DNA of 54,550 nucleotides. Source: an uncultured Bacteroidales bacterium (GTDB taxonomy: Bacteria; Bacteroidota; Bacteroidia; Bacteroidales; JAFGXI01). A model generated the notes under the pieces. That model saw only the letters and a list, made by a program, of their open reading frames with translations, was not told where the DNA came from and made no database searches. The stretch is from assembly GCA_947311115.1 (NCBI GenBank), contig CAMZKE010000021.1, forward strand, positions 1 through 54,550, written 5' to 3'. A program made the translations under genes and the position numbers. This document shows positions 17,729-28,233 of the stretch, piece after piece. Position 1 is the first letter of the stretch. Every line of letters starts with the position of its first letter.

Positions 17729-18742
17729 ATGAGTTCAGAAATAATAAATAAAGATTATATAAGCACTTTAAAATTATTGAAAGAACGAATTGTTCAAGCT
17801 CAATATCGCAGTTATAGTGCAGTAAATTCCGAAATGGTTTTGGCTTATCTTGATATTGGAAAAACCATATCGGAAAAAACAAAAGGTGCTTGGGGAACTT
17901 CGGTAATAAAGCAACTTTCAAAAGACTTGCAGGCAGAATTTATAGGTATGAAAGGATTTTCTGAAAGAAATTTGCGATTAATGAGGTTTGTTTACGAAGA
18001 AACTACCAACAATACAATTTGGCAACAGCTTGTTGCCAAATTGCACTGGGGACATACTGTAATGATATTCAGTAAAATAAAAGACAAACAGCAACGAGAA
18101 TTTTATTTGCAAAAAACAAAAGAACAAGCGTGGAGCAGAAGCATTTTAGAAGAAAAAATAAAGATAGATTTATACTCGCAACATAAAAGCTTTCAGCATA
18201 ATTTCGATAATGCACTAAGCAAAACTGATATTGCCAAATACACTATGCAGTTTAAAGACGAATACGATTTGTCTTTTCTAAACTTGCCCAACCACCATAG
18301 CGAAAGAGAACTTGAAAATGCTATTGTTAGCAATATTACTAAAATGTTAGGGCAATTTGGTGCTGATTTTGCCTTTATGGGACAGCAATTCCGTTTAGAA
18401 TTTGATGATAAAGAATATTTTATAGACCTGCTTTTTTATCACAGAAAGCTAAAATCGATGATAGCAATTGAACTTAAAGTAAACGAATTTAAGCCCGAGT
18501 ATAGCCAACAACTAAACTGGTATTTGCACTTATTAGATAAAACAATAAAATACCCCGAAGATAATGCAAGTATTGGTATTTTGCTTTGTAAAACAAAAAG
18601 CCAACTAACAGTTGAATATGCTTTGGAAATTGTAAATAAACCAATGGGAGTTGCTACATATAATTACTCGCAACTACCAACCGAAATTGCTAAAAGTTTA
18701 CCAAGCGAAGACCAGTTTAAACAAATTTTTGATAATAAATAA
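17729..18742 (+). CDS. YhcG/DUF1016-type PD-(D/E)XK nuclease-like protein
   Basis: The 337 residues have an N-terminal DUF1016 helical region (about 10-165, with GFSERNLRLMRFVYE and LHWGHTVMIFSKIKD) and a C-terminal PD-(D/E)XK nuclease fold. Visible active-site residues are E196, D233 and E248-x-K250 (FIDLLFYHRK...IAIELK). YhcG-type genes recur inside type I loci, but their role there is not settled. It lies between hsdM and hsdS, and its TAA shares one base with the hsdS ATG, so it is part of the operon. It could be an accessory nuclease, a DNA-targeting factor or a passenger. Confidence 0.88.
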   Translation: MSSEIINKDYISTLKLLKERIVQAQYRSYSAVNSEMVLAYLDIGKTISEKTKGAWGTSVIKQLSKDLQAEFIGMKGFSERNLRLMRFVYEETTNNTIWQQLVAKLHWGHTVMIFSKIKDKQQREFYLQKTKEQAWSRSILEEKIKIDLYSQHKSFQHNFDNALSKTDIAKYTMQFKDEYDLSFLNLPNHHSERELENAIVSNITKMLGQFGADFAFMGQQFRLEFDDKEYFIDLLFYHRKLKSMIAIELKVNEFKPEYSQQLNWYLHLLDKTIKYPEDNASIGILLCKTKSQLTVEYALEIVNKPMGVATYNYSQLPTEIAKSLPSEDQFKQIFDNK

Positions 18743-19911
18743 TGAAAAACACTATACAAAATAATATAAAACCAAATATACCTAAATTGCGTTTCCCTGA
18801 ATTTGAGGGGGAATGGGAAAGGAAAAGGTTAGGGGATATTGCTGAGATACTTGGAGGTGGAACGCCTGATACAAGTAATAAAGAATATTGGGATGGCGAT
18901 ATTATTTGGCTAACTCCAACAGAAATAAAAAAAAGAAATATTTCAACAAGTAATAGAAAAATTACAAAATTAGGTTTAAAAAAATCTACTGCTAAGATTT
19001 TACCCAAGGGAACGTTATTATTCACAAGTCGTGCAACAATAGGAGATATTGGAATTGCAGAAAAAGAATGCTCAACAAATCAAGGGTTTCAATCATTTTT
19101 ACCCAATGATAATTTTATTACAGAATTTTTATACTATTGGATAAATGAAAATAAAAAAGAATTTATCCGAAAAGCATCTGGTTCTACATTCTTAGAAATT
19201 AATAAAACTGAAATATCTAAAATACATTCGTTACTTCCCACCCTCGCAGAGCAAAAAAAGATAGCCACATTTTTAACAGCAGTAGATAGCAAACTACAAG
19301 CCTTAAAGAAAAAGAAAGAACTTTTAGAGCAATACAAAAAAGGCGTAATGCAAAAAATATTCTCGCAAGAAATTCGATTTAAACAAAATAATGGCAAAAA
19401 CTTTCCCGATTGGGAGAGTAAGGCTTTGGGGGAGATTGCGAGAATTACGACAGGTTCTTCAAATAGGCAAGATTCATTATTAAATGGTGAATTTACATTT
19501 TTTGATAGGTCACAAGACATTAGAACAAGTAATTACTTTTTGTTCGATTCCGAAGCAATTATAGTTCCTGGCGAAGGTCAGGAGTTTATACCGAAGTATT
19601 TTATAGGCAAATTTGACTTACATCAAAGAACATATGCGATTATGGATTTTAAAAAAAGCATAGGAAAATTCTTATTCTTTTATATCTCACATAATACAAA
19701 ACATTTAGATTCACACGCTGTTGGCTCAACTGTAAAATCATTGAGGTTGCCTATGTTTCTAAAAATGCCGATTAATTTACCCTCAATCGAAGAACAAACC
19801 AAAATAGCCAATTTCCTAACTGCCATAGACGAAAAAATTAATAGTTGCGAGGGTTTAATAACAAATACCGAGAATTATAAAAAAGGATTGTTGCAGCAGA
19901 TGTTTGTTTAA
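18742..19911 (+). CDS. hsdS: Type I restriction-modification system, specificity subunit
   Basis: The 389-residue HsdS reads the bipartite DNA target. Two target-recognition domains (about 15-155 and 215-345) are each followed by a conserved helix: LPTLAEQKKIATFLTAVD near 171-188 and LPSIEEQTKIANFLTAID near 346-363. Each helix is followed by a segment ending in YKKG. This duplicated layout is canonical. I saw no homopolymer or tandem repeat likely to cause phase variation, and no second partial hsdS or recombinase nearby. Confidence 0.94.
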   Translation: MKNTIQNNIKPNIPKLRFPEFEGEWERKRLGDIAEILGGGTPDTSNKEYWDGDIIWLTPTEIKKRNISTSNRKITKLGLKKSTAKILPKGTLLFTSRATIGDIGIAEKECSTNQGFQSFLPNDNFITEFLYYWINENKKEFIRKASGSTFLEINKTEISKIHSLLPTLAEQKKIATFLTAVDSKLQALKKKKELLEQYKKGVMQKIFSQEIRFKQNNGKNFPDWESKALGEIARITTGSSNRQDSLLNGEFTFFDRSQDIRTSNYFLFDSEAIIVPGEGQEFIPKYFIGKFDLHQRTYAIMDFKKSIGKFLFFYISHNTKHLDSHAVGSTVKSLRLPMFLKMPINLPSIEEQTKIANFLTAIDEKINSCEGLITNTENYKKGLLQQMFV

Positions 19912-20051
19912 ATTATAAATGTTTTTCATAAATAAGCCAATAAAATAAGTATAATTCATAAAAAATAAATAAATTTCAGATTAATAATGATGAAAAAATA
20001 AAGTAAGTAAAGGAGCAAAAGAATAAATTTAAATGAATATAAAAATATATT

Positions 20052-21170
20052 ATGTACCGAGTAGATAAAATAAATAATAGTGTTAGTAAATTAGAGCAAC
20101 GTCTGTTTAAAGATTTAAATATACAAGAACGAGATAATTTACAAGAATGGATTGCCGATAATCCTGAAATGCTTGGCGAAGAATTGTTAATAATACAAAA
20201 AGAGTATGATGGTTTTAATGATACAAAAGAACGATTAGACCTTTTAGCAATAGACAAAGAAGGCGATTTAGTAATAATTGAAAATAAATTAGATGATACT
20301 GGTCGTGATGTAGTATGGCAAGCCCTAAAATACACCTCTTATTGTTCTACGCTAACTAATAATCAGATAATTAGAATATACCAACAATACCTTGACAGAT
20401 ATGCAAATGGAGAAAGTGCAAAAGAAAATTTAATGGAATTTCTTGATAGAAAAGAAGAAGACCTTTTATTAAATCATAACGACCAACGCATTATATTTGT
20501 GGCTAATAATTACAGAAAAGAAGTAACATCAACTGTTCTTTGGTTACTCGACCACGATGTTAAAATACAATGTATAAGGGCTACACCATATAGTATGGGC
20601 GAAGATATATTTCTACAAATGGAACAAATAATTCCATTACCTGAAACACAAGAATTTATGATTAATGCAAAAGAAAAAGTAAAAGAACAAAAAAACAAAA
20701 GTAAAGTAAAAAGTGAAACCGAAATAAAACTTACTGAATTTTGGGCATCATTAAAAATTCATTTACAAGACAATAATGTTAATTACATTTCAAATGTAGC
20801 AGCAAAACCACATTATAGCTTAGGATTTTCAAAAGAATCGGGTAAATTTTCATTTTGTATAGGTAATAAAGCCCTAAGAGTTGATTTGGTTTTTTCAAAC
20901 GACCCGGACAAAATACTAATAGACGCTATGAAAGAGTATGATAACGAGATACAAAGCAAATTAAATAATAAAGTTATTTGGGAACGTTTAGAAGGTCTGA
21001 AAACATCACGTATTAAATATGAAATATCTTATGAAGATATTGATAAACAATACGAAAAATCTTCCGACGAAACTTGGGAACATTGGGTTTATTGGTATAA
21101 AGATGCAATGGTAAATTTTTACAAAGTTATATATCCAATATGGAGTAAAGTTCAAAAAAAACTTAAATAA
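20052..21170 (+). CDS. DUF4268 / NucS-like PD-(D/E)XK protein
   Basis: The 372 residues contain an N-terminal nuclease-like core. D63 and E77-x-K79 (ERLDLLAIDKEGDLVIIENKL from residue 60) and the downstream Q90 match the D-ExK-Q pattern of NucS-type endonucleases. The C-terminal part, from about 225 (LTEFWASLKIHL...WPHW-like ending), fits DUF4268. It lies 140 bases after hsdS and 2 bases before hsdR, in the same direction. Proteins of this type are often found in restriction and defence loci, but the target of this one is unknown. Confidence 0.8.
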   Translation: MYRVDKINNSVSKLEQRLFKDLNIQERDNLQEWIADNPEMLGEELLIIQKEYDGFNDTKERLDLLAIDKEGDLVIIENKLDDTGRDVVWQALKYTSYCSTLTNNQIIRIYQQYLDRYANGESAKENLMEFLDRKEEDLLLNHNDQRIIFVANNYRKEVTSTVLWLLDHDVKIQCIRATPYSMGEDIFLQMEQIIPLPETQEFMINAKEKVKEQKNKSKVKSETEIKLTEFWASLKIHLQDNNVNYISNVAAKPHYSLGFSKESGKFSFCIGNKALRVDLVFSNDPDKILIDAMKEYDNEIQSKLNNKVIWERLEGLKTSRIKYEISYEDIDKQYEKSSDETWEHWVYWYKDAMVNFYKVIYPIWSKVQKKLK

Positions 21171-21172
21171 AA

Positions 21173-24022
21173 ATGTCAACACAACCCGAACAAATATTAG
21201 AAAACCAATTAATAGAACAACTTAGCAAAATAGGTTATACACGAGTTACTATTAACAACGAAAAAGAATTAATTGCCAACTTAAAACAGCAGTTAGAAAA
21301 ACATAATGATATTTTGTTTTCCGATGCCGAGTTTAAAAAAGTAATGAATATTCTGAGCAAAGGAACGGTGTTTGAAAAAGCCAAAACTTTGCGAGAGAAA
21401 CAGCATATTATCCGTGATAATGGCGATAATCTTTACTTTGAGTTTTTAAATACCGAACATTGGTGCAGAAACGAATATCAGGTAACCAACCAAGTTACAA
21501 TAGAAGGTAAATACAAAAATCGCTACGATGTTACCTTGCTTGTAAACGGTTTGCCATTGGTTCAAATAGAACTCAAAAAAAGAGGTTTAGAGTTAAAAGA
21601 AGCCTTTAATCAAATTAACAGATACCAAGGTCATACATTTGGCTATAATGCTGCACTGTTTCAGTATGTGCAAGTATTTATTATAAGCAATGGGGTTAAT
21701 ACAAAATATTATGCCAACAACAAAAAACAAACTTTTAAGCAAACTTTTTATTGGACTGATGTAGAGAATAAACGATTAACTAATATTTTAAACGGTTTTA
21801 CAAGTAGTTTTCTCGAACCATGCCAAATATCTAAAATGATTAGCAAGTATATCGTGCTTAACGAAACCCATAAAATTTTAATGATACTTCGACCATATCA
21901 GTATTATGCAGTTGAGGCATTAATAAACCAAGTAAAAAACTCAAACAACAATGGTTATATTTGGCATACAACAGGTTCGGGCAAAACCCTAACATCGTTT
22001 AAAGCAAGTCAAATAATTATGAATATGCCCGAAGTAAAAAAGGTAGTATTTGTAGTTGACCGTAAAGATTTAGATTATCAAACCACCAAAGAATTTAATA
22101 GTTTTAGCAAAGGCAGTATAGACGGAACAGATAATACAAAAGCACTGGTAAAACAATTTTCTGACGATACAAAACTGATTGTTACCACTATTCAAAAACT
22201 AAACAATGCTATTTCGGGCAGGTATCTCGAAAAAATGGAGAAATACAAAAACGAACGCTTTGTTTTTATTTTTGATGAGTGCCATCGTTCGCAATTTGGC
22301 GAAACTCATAATAGAATAAAATCGTTTTTTAGCGATGTTCAGTTTTTTGGATTTACAGGCACTCCAATATTTGCCGAAAACGCTTTTAAAAACGATTTAG
22401 GAAAACGAACCACCACCGAGTTGTTTGGTAAAGCATTGCACAAATACGTTATTACCGATGCCATTAAAGACGATAATGTATTGAAATTTGCCGTTGAATA
22501 TGTTGGCAGATACAAGAAAAAAGAAAGTGCATCGGAAATTGATATTGAGGTAGAAGATATTGATACCAAAGAGTTAATGGAAGACCAAACTCGTTTAGAA
22601 AAAATTGCCGATTATATTATTGCCAATCATAATAGAAAAACATATAGCAAAGAGTTTACAGCAATGTTTGCTGTTGGTAGTGTCGATATTTTAACTAAAT
22701 ATTACGATATATTTAAACGCAAGAAAGAAGCAGGCGAGCATAATCTTAAAATTGCCACCATATTTTCTTACACAGCCAACGAAGAAGATAAAGATGCTGA
22801 TGGTATTTACGATGAGCTAAACATAGCAGCAGAGCCACAAGCGGTTTATAATGTAAACAAACATAGCAGAGATAAACTCGACAGCTATATAGAAGATTAT
22901 AATAAAATGTTTGGCACTGCTTATTCAACCGATAGTCAGCATTTCTACAATTATTATAACGACATATCTAAAAAAGTAAAAAACAAGCAAATTGATATTC
23001 TATTAGTGGTAAATATGTTTTTAACAGGTTTCGACAGCCCAAGTTTAAACACATTGTATGTAGATAAAAATTTAAAGTATCACGGTTTAATACAAGCCTA
23101 TTCTCGAACCAACAGAATACTTGGCGAAAAGAAATCGCAAGGAAATATTGTGGTGTTTCGTAACCTTAAAAAACGTACCGATGAGGCAATTACATTATTT
23201 AGCAATAAAGAGGCTATTGATGTTATTATAATGAAGCCATACGAGGATTACGTAAGTAAATTCGATAAGTCGTTTGAAGATTTAATAAAGATTGTTCCCA
23301 CAGTTGATAGTGTTAACGATTTAGAAAGCGAAAACGATGAACTAATGTTTGTAACTGCATTTAGACAGTTAATGAGGATTAAAAATATTTTAACCGCTTT
23401 TTCCGATTTTAAATGGGAAGACCTTGCTATGAACGAGCAGTTATTTATGGATTATCGTAGCAAGTATCTCGATTTATACGATAAAGTAAAAAATAATCAC
23501 GAAAAAGAAAAGGTGTCAATTCTTGATGATGTAGATTTTGAGTTAGAACTAATACATCGTGATGAAATTAATGTAAACTACATAATTCAACTATTAATTC
23601 AGTTGAAAGCCGATGTTCAGAAAGATACCACACAAGCCGAAAAAGAGATATTTAACTTGTTAAATTCAGAAGCACATCTCAGAAGTAAAAAAGAATTAAT
23701 AGAGCAGTTTATACAAGATAACTTGCCACATATTGATAGTTCTGACGATATAAACGAAGAATTTGAGAAATTTTGGAGCAAAGAACAACAAAAAGCTTTT
23801 GAAAACTTAGTGCAAGAAGAAAATCTATCGGAAGAAAAAACACAAAAATTAATAGAAAGCTACCTCTATGCCGAACGAGAACCAATACGTGATGAAATTT
23901 TAGACCTTATAGAAGGCGAAAAACCATCGGTATTGCAACGCAAAAAATTAGGCGATAGAATACTTAGCAAAATTGTCAAATTCGTTGATACTTTTATTGA
24001 TGGTATTGTTAGTGGGAGATAG
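21173..24022 (+). CDS. hsdR: Type I restriction enzyme, motor/endonuclease subunit
   Basis: The 949-residue HsdR translocates and cuts unmethylated DNA with HsdM2S. The N-terminal endonuclease core shows D119 and E133-x-K135 (NRYDVTLLVNGLPLVQIELK). The helicase has Walker A HTTGSGKTL (265-273), DECH (368-371), TGTP (395-398), and later the LLVVNMFLTGFDSP and YSRTNR motifs. The C-terminal helical region, which docks on the methylase, is present. The gene looks intact. It starts 2 bases after the DUF4268 gene and closes the locus. It converges on the T9SS operon over a 180-base gap with no obvious terminator. Confidence 0.96.
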   Translation: MSTQPEQILENQLIEQLSKIGYTRVTINNEKELIANLKQQLEKHNDILFSDAEFKKVMNILSKGTVFEKAKTLREKQHIIRDNGDNLYFEFLNTEHWCRNEYQVTNQVTIEGKYKNRYDVTLLVNGLPLVQIELKKRGLELKEAFNQINRYQGHTFGYNAALFQYVQVFIISNGVNTKYYANNKKQTFKQTFYWTDVENKRLTNILNGFTSSFLEPCQISKMISKYIVLNETHKILMILRPYQYYAVEALINQVKNSNNNGYIWHTTGSGKTLTSFKASQIIMNMPEVKKVVFVVDRKDLDYQTTKEFNSFSKGSIDGTDNTKALVKQFSDDTKLIVTTIQKLNNAISGRYLEKMEKYKNERFVFIFDECHRSQFGETHNRIKSFFSDVQFFGFTGTPIFAENAFKNDLGKRTTTELFGKALHKYVITDAIKDDNVLKFAVEYVGRYKKKESASEIDIEVEDIDTKELMEDQTRLEKIADYIIANHNRKTYSKEFTAMFAVGSVDILTKYYDIFKRKKEAGEHNLKIATIFSYTANEEDKDADGIYDELNIAAEPQAVYNVNKHSRDKLDSYIEDYNKMFGTAYSTDSQHFYNYYNDISKKVKNKQIDILLVVNMFLTGFDSPSLNTLYVDKNLKYHGLIQAYSRTNRILGEKKSQGNIVVFRNLKKRTDEAITLFSNKEAIDVIIMKPYEDYVSKFDKSFEDLIKIVPTVDSVNDLESENDELMFVTAFRQLMRIKNILTAFSDFKWEDLAMNEQLFMDYRSKYLDLYDKVKNNHEKEKVSILDDVDFELELIHRDEINVNYIIQLLIQLKADVQKDTTQAEKEIFNLLNSEAHLRSKKELIEQFIQDNLPHIDSSDDINEEFEKFWSKEQQKAFENLVQEENLSEEKTQKLIESYLYAEREPIRDEILDLIEGEKPSVLQRKKLGDRILSKIVKFVDTFIDGIVSGR

Positions 24023-24202
24023 TGAATAACAAGAAAAATATATATTTTAGGTTAATCAATTAGTTATTATTGGTTTAATTGCTACAATCTTAATTTCTAT
24101 GAATAATATTTGATGTAGTCTATTTATAAACAATCAATTACTTCAAGTTTAAAATCGCCAAAATTAATATGTACTATTATTTCAGAAGTCAAAATTATAA
24201 AA

Positions 24203-25396
24203 CTAATTTTGTATAATTATCTTTTTTGTAATTTGATGACCATTAATATTTATGATAATAAAATAAATACCACTACTAAATGTCGAAGTATTTATTCTTA
24301 TTTGTTGTTCACCTATAATTAATCTTTTTTTATTATTATTCCAAAGTGAAATTCCAAATATATTTGATAGTTTTATTGATGCATTAGCAGGGTCTTTTAT
24401 ATTTAAAGTAATTGTAACCACATCAGATGCAGGGTTAGGTGAAATAGAAATTTCGCAATTATTGTTTATTTCTTCAGAACTAGTAACTTCGCTTAATAAC
24501 CGTTTAAATAAACCATATCCACAGCAACATGCCGACCACACATTGTTGCCAAATACTCCAATAGAATACATATTCTTATTATTTAAGCCTTCATTCCAAA
24601 TAGTCCAAGTTTGACCATAATCGTTAGTGTAAGCAACGCCACTGCCATCGGTACCTACAAACATATAATCATTATAATTTACCGAACATAAAACTTTGTA
24701 TTCAAAAGTTGTGTTTAATAAGTTCCAATATATTCCATTATTCTCCGATATATATAGTTTATAAATTGTACTTACAAATAATTTATTATCTTTAATTGTT
24801 AAGTGACTAATATACCAGCTAGTTAACCCGTTGTTTGATTGTGTCCAGTTGTTTCCTAGATTATCTGAATAATAAACCCCAGCACCATAAGTACCGGCAA
24901 ACACTCTACCATTGTTTGATGTCAGAGTTCTTACAGATAAATTACCTAGCCCTGTGTTTTTTACAACCCAATTTGCACCATTATCAGATGAATAAAAAAT
25001 ACCCTGATCATCTGTTCCTGCAAATATTCCGGTATTTGTCAAAACAAAAGAGTTTATTTTAGAAATAGTTAATCCTTGATTTGATTCAGTCCAATTATTT
25101 CCACCATCATCAGAAATAAATACACCAGCTTCAGTACCAGCAAAAAGTCTTGAATTATTTACTATCATTGCATGAACTACTGTATTCGCAAGTCCATTAT
25201 TGGCTATAGTCCAAGTATTCCCTCCGTCATCAGATTTGAAAACACCATCTAGTGTTCCTGCAAATATTACATTGTTTTGTTCAACAAGAGTATAAATATT
25301 TCCTCCTTCTTGCATTGCCAATTGCCATTGTGCCATACCCGAATAACTTATCAGACTTATCATTATAATTAATATGGCTTTTTTTATTTTTTTCAT
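24203..25396 (-). CDS. Secreted Asp-box beta-propeller with T9SS sorting domain
   Basis: The 397-residue protein starts with a signal peptide ending in SYSGMAQ. It then has about six repeats of the Asp-box type (SDDGGNTWT, SDNGANWV, SDNLGNNWT, TNDYGQTWT), each followed by a FAGT-like strand, which indicates a sialidase- or Vps10-like propeller (about 25-295). Residues from about 315 form a T9SS type A sorting tail (ISISPNPASDVVTI). Propellers of this kind bind or hydrolyse polymers, but no catalytic residues can be assigned here. It is the last gene of the four-gene secreted operon, 12 bases after the esterase. Confidence 0.85.
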   Translation of the reverse strand: MKKIKKAILIIMISLISYSGMAQWQLAMQEGGNIYTLVEQNNVIFAGTLDGVFKSDDGGNTWTIANNGLANTVVHAMIVNNSRLFAGTEAGVFISDDGGNNWTESNQGLTISKINSFVLTNTGIFAGTDDQGIFYSSDNGANWVVKNTGLGNLSVRTLTSNNGRVFAGTYGAGVYYSDNLGNNWTQSNNGLTSWYISHLTIKDNKLFVSTIYKLYISENNGIYWNLLNTTFEYKVLCSVNYNDYMFVGTDGSGVAYTNDYGQTWTIWNEGLNNKNMYSIGVFGNNVWSACCCGYGLFKRLLSEVTSSEEINNNCEISISPNPASDVVTITLNIKDPANASIKLSNIFGISLWNNNKKRLIIGEQQIRINTSTFSSGIYFIIININGHQITKKIIIQN

Positions 25397-25408
25397 TTTT
25401 ATCTTGAT

Positions 25409-26620
25409 TTATTTTTTATTAATACTTATAATTTTTCGCACAATGGCTTGGTTACTTTTAGTTATAATTTTTATATAGTATATACCTGAAGATAAATTGT
25501 TAGAGTTAATTTCAATTGTTTTAGAATTAATATTTTTACTATATATTATTGGCATACCAATTTCATTGTAAATTACCCATTGATTAATTATTTCATTTGA
25601 TATTATATTAATATTTTTATTTTCAAACGGATTAGGAAATACTATTATATTATTAATTTCTGAAATTGTGTTTGATAATCCCATATTATTATTAATGCGA
25701 TTATGTTTTCTAAAGAAATTCCATATTTCAATAGAGGCGTCAATATCCATATTATTGAAACCCATTTCTGACGGATGAGAAAATGAAGCACCAGGCCAAC
25801 CATGCCCACCATTATTTACTCTATAATGTATTACTTCATTATCAGAACTTACCGGCTCGTAATAATATTTAGTTATTGAAGTATGATCATTTGTATTAAC
25901 ATTAGGAATTTGTGTAATAATAGGTGTGCTATTACAATTATTGTAATTATACCATATTCGCAATACTGTAGCCACAGAATCAAAATCTTGTGAAATATTC
26001 CCAAAGTACATAGCATCTTCATCTTGATCACCATGTATATGAAAAATAGGTACAGGACTATTTGGACTACATTCAAAAGAATGTTTTTTGTGTCCACTAA
26101 CTGGTGCAATTGCGGCTAATCGTTTACCTGAAGTGCAAGCCATAGAATAGCTTTCGTATGCTCCTGTAGAAAATCCGGTTATATATATTTTTGTGGTATC
26201 AATATTGTAATCAGTAATTATATTATCCATCATTTGGTTTAAAAAGCCTATATCATCCCATCCAAAACTGCCATCATGATCCCAAAATGCCCAATCCGGA
26301 TCACTAAAAGCTCCTTTTCGTGCGTTTGGATAGCAAATAATAAAGCCAGCTGTATCAGCAATCAAATCAAAATGCGTGTACCTTTCCATTTGAACATTCA
26401 TTGTATCACCTGACTGAACAACACCCGGGTGTAAAATTAAAACCAAAGGAACTTTAACATTACCAGTGTATATTAATGGTTTGTAAATATTGTAAGAACG
26501 TATGGCTCCTGCATGTTCAAATTGATAAGAATCCTTATTACCGGTACCTATTTGAGCTAATGTATTTTGTGCTAATAATAAAATTATTATTAATTGAATA
26601 CTTGATATTATTGTTTTCAT
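25409..26620 (-). CDS. PHB-depolymerase/feruloyl-esterase-like secreted hydrolase
   Basis: The 403-residue alpha/beta hydrolase has a signal peptide (cleavage near TLAQ23) and an esterase domain of the LpqC/polyhydroxybutyrate depolymerase type. The nucleophile is Ser151 in GFSTG (149-153). The acid is probably in HGDQDED (D198 or D200), and the histidine in NGGHGWPG near 275. Oxyanion-side LILHPG is at 61-66. The last 80 residues are a T9SS type A tail (IVFPNPFENKNINI). The substrate could be a polyester or feruloylated polysaccharide. Its start overlaps the protease stop by 4 bases. Confidence 0.85.
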   Translation of the reverse strand: MKTIISSIQLIIILLLAQNTLAQIGTGNKDSYQFEHAGAIRSYNIYKPLIYTGNVKVPLVLILHPGVVQSGDTMNVQMERYTHFDLIADTAGFIICYPNARKGAFSDPDWAFWDHDGSFGWDDIGFLNQMMDNIITDYNIDTTKIYITGFSTGAYESYSMACTSGKRLAAIAPVSGHKKHSFECSPNSPVPIFHIHGDQDEDAMYFGNISQDFDSVATVLRIWYNYNNCNSTPIITQIPNVNTNDHTSITKYYYEPVSSDNEVIHYRVNNGGHGWPGASFSHPSEMGFNNMDIDASIEIWNFFRKHNRINNNMGLSNTISEINNIIVFPNPFENKNINIISNEIINQWVIYNEIGMPIIYSKNINSKTIEINSNNLSSGIYYIKIITKSNQAIVRKIISINKK

Positions 26621-28233
26621 AGTTTAATGAGTTTTGAGGTTTTATAAAATTTATTATTTAAATTGCTTATTGTTATAAAATACATACCAGATTTTAGATT
26701 TGTAATATCAATTATATTTAACTTATTGTTTTCATGTAAATAAATTTCATCTTCAAAAACTAAAATACCATTAATGTTATTAAGAGATATTTTTATTTTA
26801 TTTAATTTTTCTACGTTTATATACTCTAAATATATATTATTATGCGCAGGGTTAGGATATATTAAAATATTATTTTTAGATTGATTAATATTTTCAACTC
26901 CAACAGAACCTGAATTTTTACCACCAAGTGTCATAACTCCTGTATTTGACGGATCTAACCATGGGGCTAATTTTCTATTATTTTCACTTCCATTTTTATC
27001 CCAATGATAAAAAAGTTTACCTCCTGCTCCAGAATCATTTTCACTATTTACGCAACCTTCACTTCCATAACTAATGGTTCCAACTACTAACTTCAAATTA
27101 TCAAACATGGCAGAACCTGAAGAGTTAGCCTCAACATTTCCGCCTTGTCCACCTGTTGTGGTAGTGGTTATAGCTTCCATGTCTGAATTTGTTAATGCAG
27201 GAATGAAATTACTTACAAAAGAAATTTTCTTAATATCAGATAAAGGATGTTGGATTATTGCTCCGGGACCTGATAAATTGTTAACATCGTTTCTGTTCCA
27301 ACCTGCATAATATACATTATATGATACAGGAATTGGGTTTAACTCAAATAAATGAAAATCAGAACCATCAGGAAACCCATTTTCATTAGTACCATCACCA
27401 CTGGCAGCAATACGAGTACATCCAATTACTGTCTCATTTGTTAATCCATCATCATTTGCCGGGTTATCACAGTTTGGAGATTCATAATTAAAATAGAATA
27501 TTGCTTGCCCTAATTCTGCTGCAGAAGCTCCCATTGCACAGTGTTGAGCTGAAAGAAAGTAATTTCTATTGTCTTGAGCAGTATTGTTAAGAAGTGTTCC
27601 TGTACAATTACCTATATCACTACCTTCTGTAAATGTATATCGTACTACTGCTCTTTTTTGGTTTGACCATTGGCTTGCATCATGACAGTTAACATTTACA
27701 TAACACGAGTTTGTTGCTCCAAATCCATTAACTACTTTAGAGTTTATTGGCACACACCCAATTTCTGAAATATTGGCAATAAATTTATGCATTTTTATTG
27801 TTGGTATACGTGCTTCTACAGTAATTTTGTTACTCTTAATTAAAGGTAAAGCAAAACTGCTTGAAAGTTTATTGTAATTGTGATGAAACAGTTTTGTTTT
27901 GTACGTATTGTTGTAACTATATGCACATATTGATGAACCATCGGGTAATTCTAGTTGATTGAAATAAACAATTAATCCAAAATCTGAATTGCTTTCAATA
28001 TTAATTTTTAGTACAGTATAAATACCGTCTTTTGAACTTTGCCATTCCGATTTAGTCTTTGTTTTAGACAATGTGATTTTTTTTCCAATTATATTATTGT
28101 CGTACGTATTGTTTCGTATACAGGAAAAGATTTTATCAAATTCAGATGTTGAAACTTTAATTTTAGGAATTGTTTGTGTCCGCACAGAACATGATAAGCT
28201 TATAACTATTATAATTAATAATATTTTTTTCAT
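26617..28233 (-). CDS. Lysyl-endopeptidase-like serine protease with T9SS sorting domain
   Basis: The 538-residue trypsin-fold protease resembles Lys-C-type endopeptidases. It has a signal peptide, a pro-region (about 22-165) and a catalytic domain starting near GFGATNSCYVNVNC. The catalytic triad is visible as His231 (LSAQHC), Asp292 (GSDFHLFEL) and Ser372 (NSSGSAMF). Several paired cysteines suggest an extracytoplasmic protein. The final 85 residues are a T9SS type A tail (ILIYPNPAHNNIYL). It overlaps both neighbours by 4 bases, so the operon is tightly coupled. Cleavage specificity for lysine is inferred from family resemblance only. Confidence 0.85.
   Translation of the reverse strand: MKKILLIIIVISLSCSVRTQTIPKIKVSTSEFDKIFSCIRNNTYDNNIIGKKITLSKTKTKSEWQSSKDGIYTVLKINIESNSDFGLIVYFNQLELPDGSSICAYSYNNTYKTKLFHHNYNKLSSSFALPLIKSNKITVEARIPTIKMHKFIANISEIGCVPINSKVVNGFGATNSCYVNVNCHDASQWSNQKRAVVRYTFTEGSDIGNCTGTLLNNTAQDNRNYFLSAQHCAMGASAAELGQAIFYFNYESPNCDNPANDDGLTNETVIGCTRIAASGDGTNENGFPDGSDFHLFELNPIPVSYNVYYAGWNRNDVNNLSGPGAIIQHPLSDIKKISFVSNFIPALTNSDMEAITTTTTGGQGGNVEANSSGSAMFDNLKLVVGTISYGSEGCVNSENDSGAGGKLFYHWDKNGSENNRKLAPWLDPSNTGVMTLGGKNSGSVGVENINQSKNNILIYPNPAHNNIYLEYINVEKLNKIKISLNNINGILVFEDEIYLHENNKLNIIDITNLKSGMYFITISNLNNKFYKTSKLIKL

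Noticed and set aside
15597-24202. Integrated element with attachment sites at the tRNA
   Set aside because: No integrase is present, and no direct repeat of the tRNA 3' end was found to the right of hsdR.
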